A DNA stretch of 64,000 nucleotides from JBQTKD01 sp963703165 (GTDB taxonomy: Bacteria; Actinomycetota; Actinomycetes; Sporichthyales; Sporichthyaceae). Positions 32,525-40,768 of this stretch are shown here, piece by piece. The translations under genes and the position numbers were made by a program. The stretch is taken from NCBI GenBank assembly GCA_963703165.1, contig OY969798.1:3348001-3412000 (forward strand). The letters run 5' to 3'. Under the pieces are notes generated by a model. It was not told where the DNA came from. It made no database searches and worked only from the letters and a program-made list of their open reading frames with translations. Each line of letters opens with the position of its first letter. Positions within the stretch are counted from its first letter, which is position 1.

Positions 32525-33001
32525 CTACGCCCCGTTGCTTAGTTGGGCCCGTAGTCCACGTTCCCCGGCGCGCATCATCCATGCGTGATTGGCGCGCAGC
32601 GCCGGCCGCAGAAATCCGAGCGTGCGCAGCAACGCCTTCGTGGCGATGACCTCCTCATGGAAATCCGCCGCCGTCCCGCCCTGGTGCGCGCGCAGCGTCC
32701 AGCCCACGAACCCTTCGAGATCCCCGGACAGCCGGGCGTGCAGCTTGCCCGCTCCCGGGTCGGTCTCGTGCCGGTGCGCGGTGACCCGCAGTGAGTACGG
32801 CAGGTGCGAGCGCACCACCACCGCGCACGTGTCGTCGTCGATGCGTCGGGCCTCGCGCACCTGGGGCCACCACTCCGGGTACAGGTCGAGGCGCTCGAGG
32901 CAGGAGTAGACGACGTCCGGCGCCGCCGGCAGCTGCCAGGTGCCGGTGAAGACGTAGGTGTGATCCACCCGATCAGTCTTCTTGGGCCATTCGGGGGACA
33001 T
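32525..33001 (-). CDS. SRPBCC (polyketide cyclase/START-like) protein
   Basis: 158 residues from ATG 33001; GTG 32968 is an alternative that begins at the domain edge. The fold is recognisable from YVFTGTWQLPAAPDVVYSCL, LDLYPEWWPQVREARRIDDD, SLRVTAHRHETDPGAGKL, FVGWTLRAHQGGTAADF, and the long C-terminal helix LRPALRANHAWMMRAGERGL. Members bind hydrophobic ligands in a central cavity; ligand here unknown. The C-terminal MRAGERGLRAQL helix is typical of actinobacterial cyclase/dehydrase-like members. Confidence 0.85.
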   Translation of the reverse strand: MSPEWPKKTDRVDHTYVFTGTWQLPAAPDVVYSCLERLDLYPEWWPQVREARRIDDDTCAVVVRSHLPYSLRVTAHRHETDPGAGKLHARLSGDLEGFVGWTLRAHQGGTAADFHEEVIATKALLRTLGFLRPALRANHAWMMRAGERGLRAQLSNGA

Positions 33002-33152
33002 GGCGGGTGGGGGGTAACCCGAACGGCCGCAGGGTCCACGCGGGGACCTCGACATTGCCGAAGATCGGGGCGGAACCAGGGCAGAAGCAGCTGCGTCTCA
33101 CCACTGTCCGGGACCGGGGGATCGCGGACCGCAATCAAAAAGGGGTGGGACC

Positions 33153-33569
33153 GTGCACTGGAACTCGCATTTGAACCGTCTGCTGTCCGTGTCTGTGTAC
33201 GCCGACGCCACGCACGGTGACGACGCAGCGGTGCTCGACGCGCTCTGCGACCTGATCGACCTCCAGATCTCCGCCGCGCTGCGCGCCGGTGACGCCGTCG
33301 AGGTCCGGCGCCTCGAGGTGGCGGCCCTGCACCTGGGCCTGGCCCGCGAGTACCCGATGCCCTACTGCCCGTCCGTGGTCCCGACCGACCTGCCGGCCGC
33401 CGTCGCCGGTCGCGACGCCTGCGCCCTGCTCGACGCGCTGCTCTCGGTCTCCTCGCCGGGCCCGACCAACTACTCGCGGCGTCTGCACCTACGCGCCGCC
33501 GCCCGCGCCCTGCGTGGCGAGCCGCTCCTCCCGACCCAGCGCGGCCCGGGCAGCGCCCGCACGCGCTGA
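33153..33569 (+). CDS. Hypothetical protein
   Basis: 138 residues from GTG 33153. HLNRLLSVSVYADATHGDD, LDALCDLIDLQISAALRAGD, VEVRRLEVAALHLGLAREYP and CALLDALLSVSSPGPT give an all-helical, soluble protein ending in a basic tail (QRGPGSARTR). Codon bias is strongly actinobacterial. No family recognised. A clear terminator follows at 33590. Confidence 0.6.
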   Translation: MHWNSHLNRLLSVSVYADATHGDDAAVLDALCDLIDLQISAALRAGDAVEVRRLEVAALHLGLAREYPMPYCPSVVPTDLPAAVAGRDACALLDALLSVSSPGPTNYSRRLHLRAAARALRGEPLLPTQRGPGSARTR

Positions 33570-33589
33570 GTCCTACAGCTCCACCCGAC

Positions 33590-33617
33590 GGCCGATCCGG
33601 TATTCACCGGGTCGGCC
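33590..33617 (+). terminator. Rho-independent-like terminator
   Basis: GGCCGATCCGGT-ATTC-ACCGGGTCGGCC, a 12-bp stem with one mismatch and a 4-base loop, followed by GCCTTCGTTT. It lies 20 bases after the stop of the preceding gene. Confidence 0.75.
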
Positions 33618-33638
33618 GCCTTCGTTTCGCCGCTCGCA

Positions 33639-33659
33639 GTACGGGATGTCATCCCGTAC
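33639..33659. repeat. Perfect 21-bp palindrome
   Basis: GTACGGGATG-T-CATCCCGTAC, perfect 10-bp arms around one base. It lies in the 489-bp gap 33570-34058, where there is also an ATGTCCG...CGGACAT pair near 33751-33772. The rest of the gap has no supported gene and probably forms the promoter and long 5' leader of the LPXTG-protein gene. The palindrome shares the GGGATG/CATCCC core with the array at 26.6-26.8 kb. Confidence 0.8.
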
Positions 33660-34058
33660 GGAAGGACCGCCGGGACCGACGCGCGTTCCCCCGGAGATTT
33701 ATTGCATTCCGAAGCACAGGTATTGCGCCGGTAAAGCTTGCGGGGCCGGTATGTCCGATGTCGGCCGGACATCGACGGATGTGCGGCCTGTGGGCCCGTT
33801 GTACGAGTGCTGACCCTTGCCCCGGAAAACCCGGCCGGTTCGATCCCGATTTGGACGGATCCGTCACGCTGAGTAGCGGCGTGTAGTCGTCACAGGACCT
33901 CCAGTGATTACTCAGAGTCCCGGAACCGTGAGTTCTGCACCCTCGTCTGAGGCTCCGTAGGCAAGAACGAGGCGCCGAACACAGTCGGAACCGAATGGCC
34001 GGGGGGCCGTCGGATCGCGGACCGGACGCTTCACCACTCATCCAAGGGGGATCCACCA

Positions 34059-34676
34059 ATGTCCGGTCGTACTTCTCGTCGCATCGCGATCATCGCCGCC
34101 GCCACCGCGGTCGCCATCCCGCTCTCCTTCGCCGCCGCCGGCTCCGCCTCGGCCGCTGAGTCGCCGCTCGACGGCCTCTCCTCCATCACCGGTGAGGGCG
34201 GCCTGCCCGTCGTCGGTGGCCTGCTGGGCGGCGACGACGCCGGCCTCCCCGTCGTGGGCGGCCTGCTCGGTGGCGTCACCGGCAGCGACTCCGGCCTGCC
34301 CGTCGTCGGCGGCCTGCTGGGCGAAGGTGGCCTCGAGGAGACCCTCAACGGCCTGCCCATCGCCGGCCCGCTGCTCGAGTCGCTGGGTCTCACCGGCCTC
34401 GTCGGCGACCTGGTCGACACCGTCACCGGCGTCGTCGGCTCCGTGCTCGGCAACAACAACCACGACGACGACGATGACGACCGCGACCGCGACCGTGACC
34501 ACGACCGTGGTGGCCGTGGCGCGTCGGTCAAGCCCGTCAAGTACGAGAACACCTCGCTCCCGCACACCGGTGGCGACGCCGACATGACCGCGATCCTGAT
34601 GTGCGCCGGCCTGGCCGTCGCAGGCACCGGCGTCACCCTGGTGAGCCGTCGCCGTCGCTCCGCGCTCGCCGGCTAG
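34059..34676 (+). CDS. LPXTG-type cell-wall protein with GLPVVGGLLG repeats
   Basis: 205 residues from ATG 34059 (AGGGGG upstream). Signal peptide 1-32 (IAIIAAATAVAIPLSFAAAG then SASAA). Three near-identical hydrophobic repeats GLPVVGGLLGG at ~48-95, then GLPIAGPLLESLGLTGLVGDL. A highly charged segment DDDDDDRDRDRDHDRGG follows at ~138-155. The C-terminal sorting signal is LPHTGG (~167-172), a membrane helix and RRRR. Sortase would link it to peptidoglycan through the Thr. The leucine/valine repeats resemble surface-active or aggregating wall proteins, but no function is established. Two strong terminators follow. Confidence 0.85.
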   Translation: MSGRTSRRIAIIAAATAVAIPLSFAAAGSASAAESPLDGLSSITGEGGLPVVGGLLGGDDAGLPVVGGLLGGVTGSDSGLPVVGGLLGEGGLEETLNGLPIAGPLLESLGLTGLVGDLVDTVTGVVGSVLGNNNHDDDDDDRDRDRDHDRGGRGASVKPVKYENTSLPHTGGDADMTAILMCAGLAVAGTGVTLVSRRRRSALAG

Positions 34677-34692
34677 CAACTGCCGCACCCAC

Positions 34693-34767
34693 TTCGGCGA
34701 GGGAGGTCCCCCCTCGCCGAACCCTGAGGCCCGTCACCGCACACCCGGTGACGGGCCTCAGTAGTTT
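34693..34767 (+). terminator. Double terminator after the LPXTG-protein gene
   Basis: Hairpin 1 (34693-34721): TTCGGCGAGGG and CCCTCGCCGAA. Hairpin 2 (34724-34761): CTGAGGCCCGTCACCG and CGGTGACGGGCCTCAG, perfectly paired, followed by TAGTTTT. This is the clearest intrinsic terminator in the window and implies strong expression of the gene upstream. Confidence 0.9.
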
Positions 34768-34899
34768 TGGCCCCGCGCGCAGCGCGGGGCCGGCGCTGTT
34801 TGCGTCGCCGCAAGCCACGCGCGCGGCGGGAATGACACGGTTGTGTTTCGGGCGTAGTGTCGGCCCCGACCACCACCGCCGCACCTGGAGGCTCTCGCG

Positions 34900-35193
34900 A
34901 TGGAAGCCGCCGAACTCGCTCCGCCGACATTCTCCGTCGACGGGCAGCTGTCCGATCGGGACCGCGAGATTCTCGCGTTCGAGCGCCAGTGGTGGCGTTA
35001 CGCGGGTGCCAAGGAGAACGCCGTCGCCGAGCTCTTCGGCATGACGGCGACGCGGTACTACCAGATCCTCAACGCCCTCATCGACCTCCCCGAGGCCCTC
35101 GCGCACGACCCGATGCTGGTGAAGCGCCTGCGTCGGCTCCGTGGTGCGCGCCAGCGCCAGCGTTCGGCGCGTCGTCTGGGTCAAGAAGCCTGA
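34900..35193 (+). CDS. DUF3263 family protein
   Basis: 97 residues. DREILAFERQWWRYAGAKENAV, LFGMTATRYYQILNALIDLP and DPMLVKRLRRLRGARQRQRS are the hallmarks of DUF3263, a small HTH-like family restricted to actinobacteria. The ATG at 34900 has GGAGG upstream. The role is unknown; the TATRYYQ segment looks like a recognition helix. It is followed 71 bases later by the LytR_C-domain gene, a neighbour pair I recall as conserved in related genomes. Confidence 0.9.
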   Translation: MEAAELAPPTFSVDGQLSDRDREILAFERQWWRYAGAKENAVAELFGMTATRYYQILNALIDLPEALAHDPMLVKRLRRLRGARQRQRSARRLGQEA

Positions 35194-35264
35194 GCCGGGG
35201 GGCTGGGCCGGGGGGCCTTCGGGCCGCCGGTACATCCGAACGAGCGCCGACCATGGGGGGAACC

Positions 35265-35981
35265 ATGTTCAAGCTGACGCAGCGTCACAACAGCACCAAG
35301 CAGGGCGGAATGGCGCAGATCGGCTCCTCCGCGGTCTCCGGGGTGGCGGTCATCGCGCTGATCGGGGTGCTGCTGCTGATGTTCGGCCAGCGTGCCGACC
35401 ACGTGGCTGAGCTCGAGACCATCCAGGCCGGTTCGGTCCAGCCTGTCGCGGCCCAGGGAGTCGACGCCGCAGCCGTGGCGCCGATCCCGGTGGCACCGGG
35501 TCCGGACGCGGCACCGGGCATGGGCCCGGACGACCACATGGGTGCCGTTCCCGGCCCGATCGTCCCGCGCGGCAGCGTCCCGGAGCCCACCGCCGAGCGC
35601 GCGGACCCGCTGGGCAGCTTCACCGAGGCGCAGGTCGCGGCGGCCCCGAGGGGCGCGGTCGTCATCTTCAACCAGACCTACAAGCCGAGCCTCGCCGACG
35701 GTCTCAAGCGCGAGCTCGTCGCCGGCGGGTGGACCGTGAGCGCCGTCGACCGCTGGAACGGCGCGGTCCCCCTCACCACCGTGTACTACCCCAAGGGCAT
35801 GGAACTGCAGGCCCGGGCGCTGATGGCGGCGTTCCCGTCCATCGGGCGGATCAAGCCGGCCTTCGGCGGTATCCCCACCGACAAGCTCACCGTGATCATC
35901 TGCAAGGACATGCCGGCCCTGGGCAGCGCGGCCCCGTCGGTGGTTCCGCCGCCGCCCGCGCCGACCGGAACGGCCCCCTGA
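35265..35981 (+). CDS. Membrane protein with LytR C-terminal domain
   Basis: 238 residues from ATG 35265 (GGGGGG five bases ahead). A membrane helix at ~22-40 (SGVAVIALIGVLLLMF) anchors the protein with its C-terminus outside. A Pro/Ala linker (~60-115) leads to the LytR_C domain (~125-205: GAVVIFNQTYKPSLADGLKR, ELVAGGWTVSAVDRWNG, TTVYYPKGMELQARALMAAF). A Pro-rich tail (PPPPAPTGTAP) ends it. The domain is found alone and on LytR-CpsA-Psr wall-assembly enzymes and may bind envelope polymers. It lies eight bases before otsB and may be co-transcribed with it. Confidence 0.85.
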   Translation: MFKLTQRHNSTKQGGMAQIGSSAVSGVAVIALIGVLLLMFGQRADHVAELETIQAGSVQPVAAQGVDAAAVAPIPVAPGPDAAPGMGPDDHMGAVPGPIVPRGSVPEPTAERADPLGSFTEAQVAAAPRGAVVIFNQTYKPSLADGLKRELVAGGWTVSAVDRWNGAVPLTTVYYPKGMELQARALMAAFPSIGRIKPAFGGIPTDKLTVIICKDMPALGSAAPSVVPPPPAPTGTAP

Positions 35982-35988
35982 CGCAGGG

Positions 35989-36799
35989 ATGAGCCCCACC
36001 GCCGGCCCGGTAGCGGACGCCTTCGCCGCGCTGGCAGCGGACCCGGGGCGGGCACTGATCTGCCTGGACTACGACGGGACGATCGCCCCCATCGTGCAGG
36101 ACCCCGCGCATGCACATCCCGAGCCTGGTGCTCGGGATGTGCTCTTTCGCCTGGCGGCCACGTTCGGCACCGTCGCCCTGGTGACCGGGCGCGCGGCCGC
36201 CGACGCCGCGGCGATGCTCGGCCTGGACGTCGTCGATGCCCCCGACATCCGGGTACTCGGCCTCTACGGGCGGGAGGACTGGACCCGCACCGGCGGCCTC
36301 TACTCCCAACCGGTCCCGCCCGGCATCCCCGGTGCGCGAGCCGAGCTGCGCGCGCTGGTCGCCAAGCGTGGGCTGCGCCTGGAGGACAAGGGCCTGGCCC
36401 TCGCGGTGCACGCCCGCGGGCTGCCCGAGCCGGAGAAGGAACTGCGGGCGGTGGCCGCGCAACTGGAGGACGTCGCGACGAAGTACGACCTGATCGTGCG
36501 CGACGGTCGACTGGTGCGCGAGCTGTTGGCGCCGGGTCCGGACAAGGGGCAGGCGCTGCTCGGCCTGGCACGCGAGACCCGTGCCGGGGTCTGCCTCTAC
36601 GCCGGGGACGACGCTCGCGGACCGGGTGGCCTTCGGCGTCGTGCATGCGATGCGCGCCCACGGGGCGGCCGGCCTTGCGGTCGCGGTGTTCAACCCGGAG
36701 AACCCCGCAGTGGCCGAGGACGCGGACCTCGTCGTGGCCGATCCGGCGGCTTTGCTTTCGTTGCTGTCCCGCCTGGCGCAGGACAGCGCACAGCCGTGA
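35989..36799 (+). pseudogene. otsB: Trehalose-6-phosphate phosphatase, one frameshift
   Basis: The ATG-initiated frame runs through the HAD phosphatase motifs LICLDYDGTIAPI (nucleophile and acid Asp) and VALVTGRAAADA, KYDLIVRDGRLVREL and CLYAGDD. At ~36611 the HAD motif III region breaks frame, and the remainder (LADRVAFGVVHAMRAHGAAG, VAVFNPENPAVAEDADLVVA) continues in another frame to a stop at 36799. Joined, it is a normal ~270-residue OtsB that dephosphorylates trehalose-6-phosphate. The single break inside an otherwise intact gene suggests an indel in the sequence. The otsA partner at 39281-40739 has the same kind of break. Confidence 0.8.
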
Positions 36800-39054
36800 G
36801 GAGTACAACGGGAGTTGTGCGTTCCGCCCGGTTCGTCTGCCCGCTGTGCGATGCCACCTGCGGGCTGGTCGTCGGCGTGGGCTCCGACGGTGCTGTCGAG
36901 GACATCCGCGGGGACCGGGAGGATGTCTTCTCGCGGGGCTACATCTGCCCCAAGGGCGTCGCGGCCAAGGGCCTGCACAACGACCCGGACCGCCTGCGCA
37001 CCCCGATGCTGCGCATCGACGGCAAACTGCGTGAGGTCACCTGGGACGAAGCTTGGGCGGAGCTCGGGCGTCGCCTGCCCGGCCTGATCGCCGCCTACGG
37101 ACCGGATGCCGTCGGGGTCTACGCGGGCAGCGGGTCGATGCACCGCCTCGATGCCCGGCTGTACCTGCCGGCGCTGGTCGAGACCCTCGGCACCCGCACC
37201 GTGTTCTCGGCGACCGCGTCGGCGCTGGCGCCCAAACAGGCCGTCGCAAACCTGCTCTACGGCAGCCCGCAGCTCGTGCCGGTCCCTGACGTGGACCGCA
37301 CCGACCACCTGGTGCTGCTCGGCGCCGACCCGGTGACCTCCAACGGTGGCCTTCTCGCCGCCCCGGACCTGCGCGCCCGCCTGCGCGGGCTGCGCCGCCG
37401 GGGCGGGCGGCTGGTGATCGTCGACCCGCGCCGCTCGGCGACCGCCGACGGCGCCGACGAGCACCTGCGGATCCGCCCGGGCACCGACCCGGTGCTGCTG
37501 CTGGGACTGATCCACGTCCTCATCGACGAAGGCCTCACGGATCTCGGCGCCGTGCACGTCCCGGTGCAGGGTCTGGCCGACATCGCCGAACTGGCCGCCG
37601 ACTTCACCCCGGACCGGGTGGCCCGTCGCTGCCGTCTCGATCCGTTGGCGATCCGCTCGCTGGCCCGCGATCTGGCCTCGGCGGAGTCCGCGGCCGTGCA
37701 CGCCGGGTCCGGGGCGCTGACCAACGGCGCGGGCACGGTGACCAGCTGGTTGGTCGAGGTCCTGAACGCGCTGACCGGCAATGTGGACCGCGTCGGCGGG
37801 ACGATGTTCCCGCTGCCGGCCCACGCGCGCCTTGGCGGGCACGGGTCGATCCTGCTCGGTGACGACCCGGAAGCGCCGACCGACGAACTGCCTGCCGCGA
37901 CCCTGGCCGCACGCATGGACGACCCCGGGTACGACCGGCTGCGGGCGCTGCTCGTCGTCGGCGGCAACCCGGCCCGATCGCTGCCGAACTCGGGGCGCTG
38001 GCGGGCGGCCCGCGACCGTCTGGACCTGTTGGTCAGCGTCGACATCTACCTCAACGAGACCAGCGCGCTGGCCGACGTCGTGCTCCCCGCTCCCTCGCTG
38101 CTGGAGCGCCCGCAGTACCAGCTGGACCGCTATGCCCTCGCGGTGCGCAACTGTGCGAACTACTCGCGCCCGGTGCTGCCGCTGCCCCTCGGCATGCACG
38201 CGGAGTGGGAGACACTGGCCCGGTTCGCGCTGGTCGCCCTCGGCCGCCCGGCAGCCGACGACCTCGCTGAATTCGACGACCACGTGGCGCTGAACCTGGC
38301 CCGTCGCCTGGGCGCCCCGCCCGAGGCCTTGGCCGAGGACCGCACCGGCCCCGAGCGGCTGCTGGACCTGCTGCTGCGCGCCGGCCCGTACGGACTGAGC
38401 CTCGATGACCTCGAGTGCAGCCCGCAGGGCCTCGACCTCGGCGAGCTGGTGCCGTCGCTGGCCGAGCGGCTGGGTGACCACAAGGTGGACCTGGCCCCGG
38501 CGCTGCTGATGCAGCTCGGCCAGCAGGTGCGCGCGGACCTCGACGAACCAGACACCCAGACGCTGATGCTCGTGGGCCGCAGCCACCTGCGTTCGAACAA
38601 CACCTGGCTGCACAACCTGCCCGCGATGGTCTCCGGCGCGCGCCGCTGCACGGTGCAGGTCCACCCCGACGACGCGTTCCGCCTCGGCCTGCGCGACGGC
38701 GGCCTGGCGAAGGTGATCGCCGCCGTCGGGCACGTCGTCGCCGCGGTCCAGATCACCGACGAGGTCTCCCTCGGTGTGGTGTCCCTGCCGCACGGGTGGG
38801 GCCACGACGAACCGCAGGCCCGGCTCCGGGTGGCCGCCGCTCGTCCCGGCGTGGACATCAACCGCCTCACCAACGACGCCGTCCTGGACCCGGTCACCGG
38901 AACGGCCGCCGTCAACGCCGTTCCGGTGCGCCTGATCGCCCACACCGGCGACGCCCCCGAGGCCGAGGCCCCGGGCCCGGAACGCCGCGCCGGCTTCGAG
39001 GAACGCCGCAGAGTCCCGCGTCCGCCCGTCGCGGAGACCTTCGGCCCCGCCTGA
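36796..39054 (+). CDS. Molybdopterin oxidoreductase (formate dehydrogenase alpha-like)
   Basis: 752 residues from GTG 36796, overlapping the otsB stop by four bases (GTGA); GTG 36817 is an alternative. The N-terminal [4Fe-4S] motif is Cys15, Cys18, Cys22 and Cys51 (VCPLCDATC, GYICPKG). Molybdopterin-guanine-dinucleotide binding segments include LVLLGADPVTSNGG, RLVIVDPRRSATADGADEHL, LLVVGGNPARSLPNS and the C-terminal domain with RSHLRSNNTWLHNLPAM and VHPDDAFRLGLRDGG. The substrate-site residue (Cys/Sec/Ser) could not be placed with certainty. No beta/gamma subunits are near, so it is a stand-alone cytoplasmic form, as in BisC/assimilatory-type enzymes. Substrate unknown. Confidence 0.87.
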   Translation: MRSTTGVVRSARFVCPLCDATCGLVVGVGSDGAVEDIRGDREDVFSRGYICPKGVAAKGLHNDPDRLRTPMLRIDGKLREVTWDEAWAELGRRLPGLIAAYGPDAVGVYAGSGSMHRLDARLYLPALVETLGTRTVFSATASALAPKQAVANLLYGSPQLVPVPDVDRTDHLVLLGADPVTSNGGLLAAPDLRARLRGLRRRGGRLVIVDPRRSATADGADEHLRIRPGTDPVLLLGLIHVLIDEGLTDLGAVHVPVQGLADIAELAADFTPDRVARRCRLDPLAIRSLARDLASAESAAVHAGSGALTNGAGTVTSWLVEVLNALTGNVDRVGGTMFPLPAHARLGGHGSILLGDDPEAPTDELPAATLAARMDDPGYDRLRALLVVGGNPARSLPNSGRWRAARDRLDLLVSVDIYLNETSALADVVLPAPSLLERPQYQLDRYALAVRNCANYSRPVLPLPLGMHAEWETLARFALVALGRPAADDLAEFDDHVALNLARRLGAPPEALAEDRTGPERLLDLLLRAGPYGLSLDDLECSPQGLDLGELVPSLAERLGDHKVDLAPALLMQLGQQVRADLDEPDTQTLMLVGRSHLRSNNTWLHNLPAMVSGARRCTVQVHPDDAFRLGLRDGGLAKVIAAVGHVVAAVQITDEVSLGVVSLPHGWGHDEPQARLRVAAARPGVDINRLTNDAVLDPVTGTAAVNAVPVRLIAHTGDAPEAEAPGPERRAGFEERRRVPRPPVAETFGPA

Positions 39055-39100
39055 CCTGCCTGACTTTCCGTCAGTTCGCTAGCTCCGCGCGCTTGGGCGC

Positions 39101-39164
39101 CGTCTTCTGCCGGCTAGTGGGGCTATCGCGTCCCCCGGATACCCCTACACGCCGGCAGAAGTCG
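39101..39164. repeat. Interspersed palindromic repeat, copy 3
   Basis: Left arm CGTCTTCTGCCGGCTAGTGG followed by GG, loop ending GGATA, right arm CCCCTACACGCCGGCAGAAG followed by TCG. The orientation is comparable to copies 1 and 2. After the right arm it continues GTCGAGACTTCAGGG, an extension shared with copy 4. Confidence 0.88.
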
Positions 39165-39210
39165 AGACTTCAGGGGTGCAGGGTCCGGGGGCGCCAGTGG
39201 GTCGCGGGGG

Positions 39211-39285
39211 GCGTCTTCTGTCGGCGAGTGGGGCCATTGGGCGGCATTGATACCCCTACACGCCGGCAGAAGTCGAGACTTCAGG
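39211..39285. repeat. Interspersed palindromic repeat, copy 4
   Basis: Left arm GCGTCTTCTGTCGGCGAGTG followed by GGG, loop CATTGGGCGGCATTGATA, right arm ACCCCTACACGCCGGCAGAA followed by G and the shared extension TCGAGACTTCAGGG. The TCA at 39281-39283 inside this extension is the complement of the otsA stop codon, so here again a repeat copy supplies a stop codon. Confidence 0.88.
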
Positions 39286-40739
39286 GCGTGGGGAGTTGGT
39301 CGAGGGCGCGGAGTTGGTCCAGGAACCACTTTGCGGGGGGCTGGGCCGCGGAGGCCGCAGCCAGGCGGGCGCAGCGTTCGGCGCGTTCGGTGGGGCTCAG
39401 GCGCAGGGCGATGTCCAGGGCGGCGGCGGTGCCGGAGACGTCGTAGGGGTTCACGATGACGGCGTCGGCGCCCATCTCGTCGAAGGCGCCGGCCTCCCGG
39501 GAGAGCACCAGCGCGCAGTTGCGTCGGGAGACCACGGGGGCCTCCTTCGCGACGAGGTTCATCCCGTCGCGCAGCGGGTTCACGACCATGACGTCGGCCA
39601 ACGTGTACGCCGCGAGCGAGCGGGGGAAGTCGTCGTCGACGTGCAGGATGATCGGCTGCCAGGTTTCGGTGCCGAACTCGTCGTCGATCTCGCGGGCGAT
39701 GCGTTGGACCGCGGCACTGTACTCGCGGTACTCCGGCAGGTCGTGGCGGCTGGGATAGGCGATGACCAGGTGCACGACCTTGTCCACCCACTCGGAGTGG
39801 TGGCGCAACAGTTCCCGGTAGGCGTGCAGCCCACGGGTGATGTTCTTCGACAACTCGCTGCGGTCCACCCGCACGATCAGCGCCCGGCCGCCGACCTCAC
39901 GGGCCAGCGCGGCGGCGTGCACCGCGACGTCGGGTCGCTCGGCCCGCTCGATCAGCGCGACGGCATCGGTACCCAATGGGTGCACGCCGATCCGGGTGGT
40001 CCGGCCCAGGTGGCGCACCGTCATGGCGTCGCGATCGACCTCGGCGCCGAGCGCCAGTTCCGCGCAGTCCAGGAACGCGTTGGCCCAGCGTTGGGTGAGG
40101 AACCCGGCGTGGTCGGCGCCGAGGATGCCGCACAGCACCTCGGAGCCCACCTCGTCGGGGAGCATCCGGTAGTAGTCCGGGGGGGCCCACGGGGTGTGCG
40201 AGAAGTGCGCGATGCGAAGGTCCGGGCGCAGCTTGCGCAGGATCGCCGGGACCAACGTCAGGTGGTAGTCCTGCACCAGCACGCGGGCGCCGGGGGCGGC
40301 GTCCGCGGCCAACGCCTCGGCGAACGCGGTGTTGTACGCGTGGTAGTCCTGCCAGTCCCGGGCGAAGGCGTGGTCGAACTCGGGTCTCGCGGCGACGTCG
40401 AAGAGCAGGTGGTGCACGAACCACAGCACCGAGTTCGCGATGCCGTTGTAGGCGCGGTGGAACATGTGCGGGTCCAGCGGCAGCATCCGCAACCGACCCG
40501 AGGACGTCGTGCCCGGCCAGGTCGAGCCGCCCGCCAGGGGCTGCCAGCGCCGCGGTGCGATCCGCGTCGGAGATGGCCGCACAGACCCAGCTCACGTGCT
40601 CGGCGACCCCGGCCGTGGCCAGGCCGGCAACAAGGCCGCCTGCGCCACGACGCCGTTCCAGCGTGCCGTCGGGTCCGACGACGAAGCTGAGCGGCCCACG
40701 GTTCGAGGCGACCAGCACCTCGGGCGCGGCGTTGGCCAT
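39281..40739 (-). pseudogene. otsA: Trehalose-6-phosphate synthase, one frameshift
   Basis: ATG at 40739 starts VLVASNRGPLSFVVGPDG and RRRGAGGLVAGLATAGV, the GT20 N-terminus. Near 40500 the frame shifts and the protein continues with LPLDPHMFHRAYNGIANSV, VQDYHLTLVPAILRKL, HFSHTPWAPPDYYRMLP, and VNPLRDGMNLVAKEAPV, the catalytic UDP-glucose and glucose-6-phosphate binding motifs. Joined it is a complete ~485-residue OtsA. With otsB it would make trehalose from UDP-glucose and glucose-6-phosphate. The out-of-frame ATG at 40582 would delete the N-terminal lobe and is not the real start. The stop lies within palindromic repeat copy 4. Confidence 0.82.
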
Positions 40740-40768
40740 GGCGTCACGGTACAGAAGCCGACGCCCGA

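Noticed and set aside
33660..34058. Possible ydaO/c-di-AMP or other riboswitch upstream of the LPXTG gene.
   Set aside because: No conserved riboswitch core could be matched by eye; only a long untranslated leader is supported. A covariance-model search would be decisive.
35896..38943. Long minus-strand open frame of about 1000 codons opposite the oxidoreductase.
   Set aside because: Composition is the low-complexity His/Arg/Gly mirror of a high-GC gene; no domain, no ribosome site, and the plus strand is clearly coding.
35989..39054. Apparent 1021-residue fusion of trehalose phosphatase and molybdopterin oxidoreductase.
   Set aside because: The frame only continues because of the otsB break near 36611; the true otsB ends at 36799 and the oxidoreductase starts at GTG 36796 in the overlapping arrangement.
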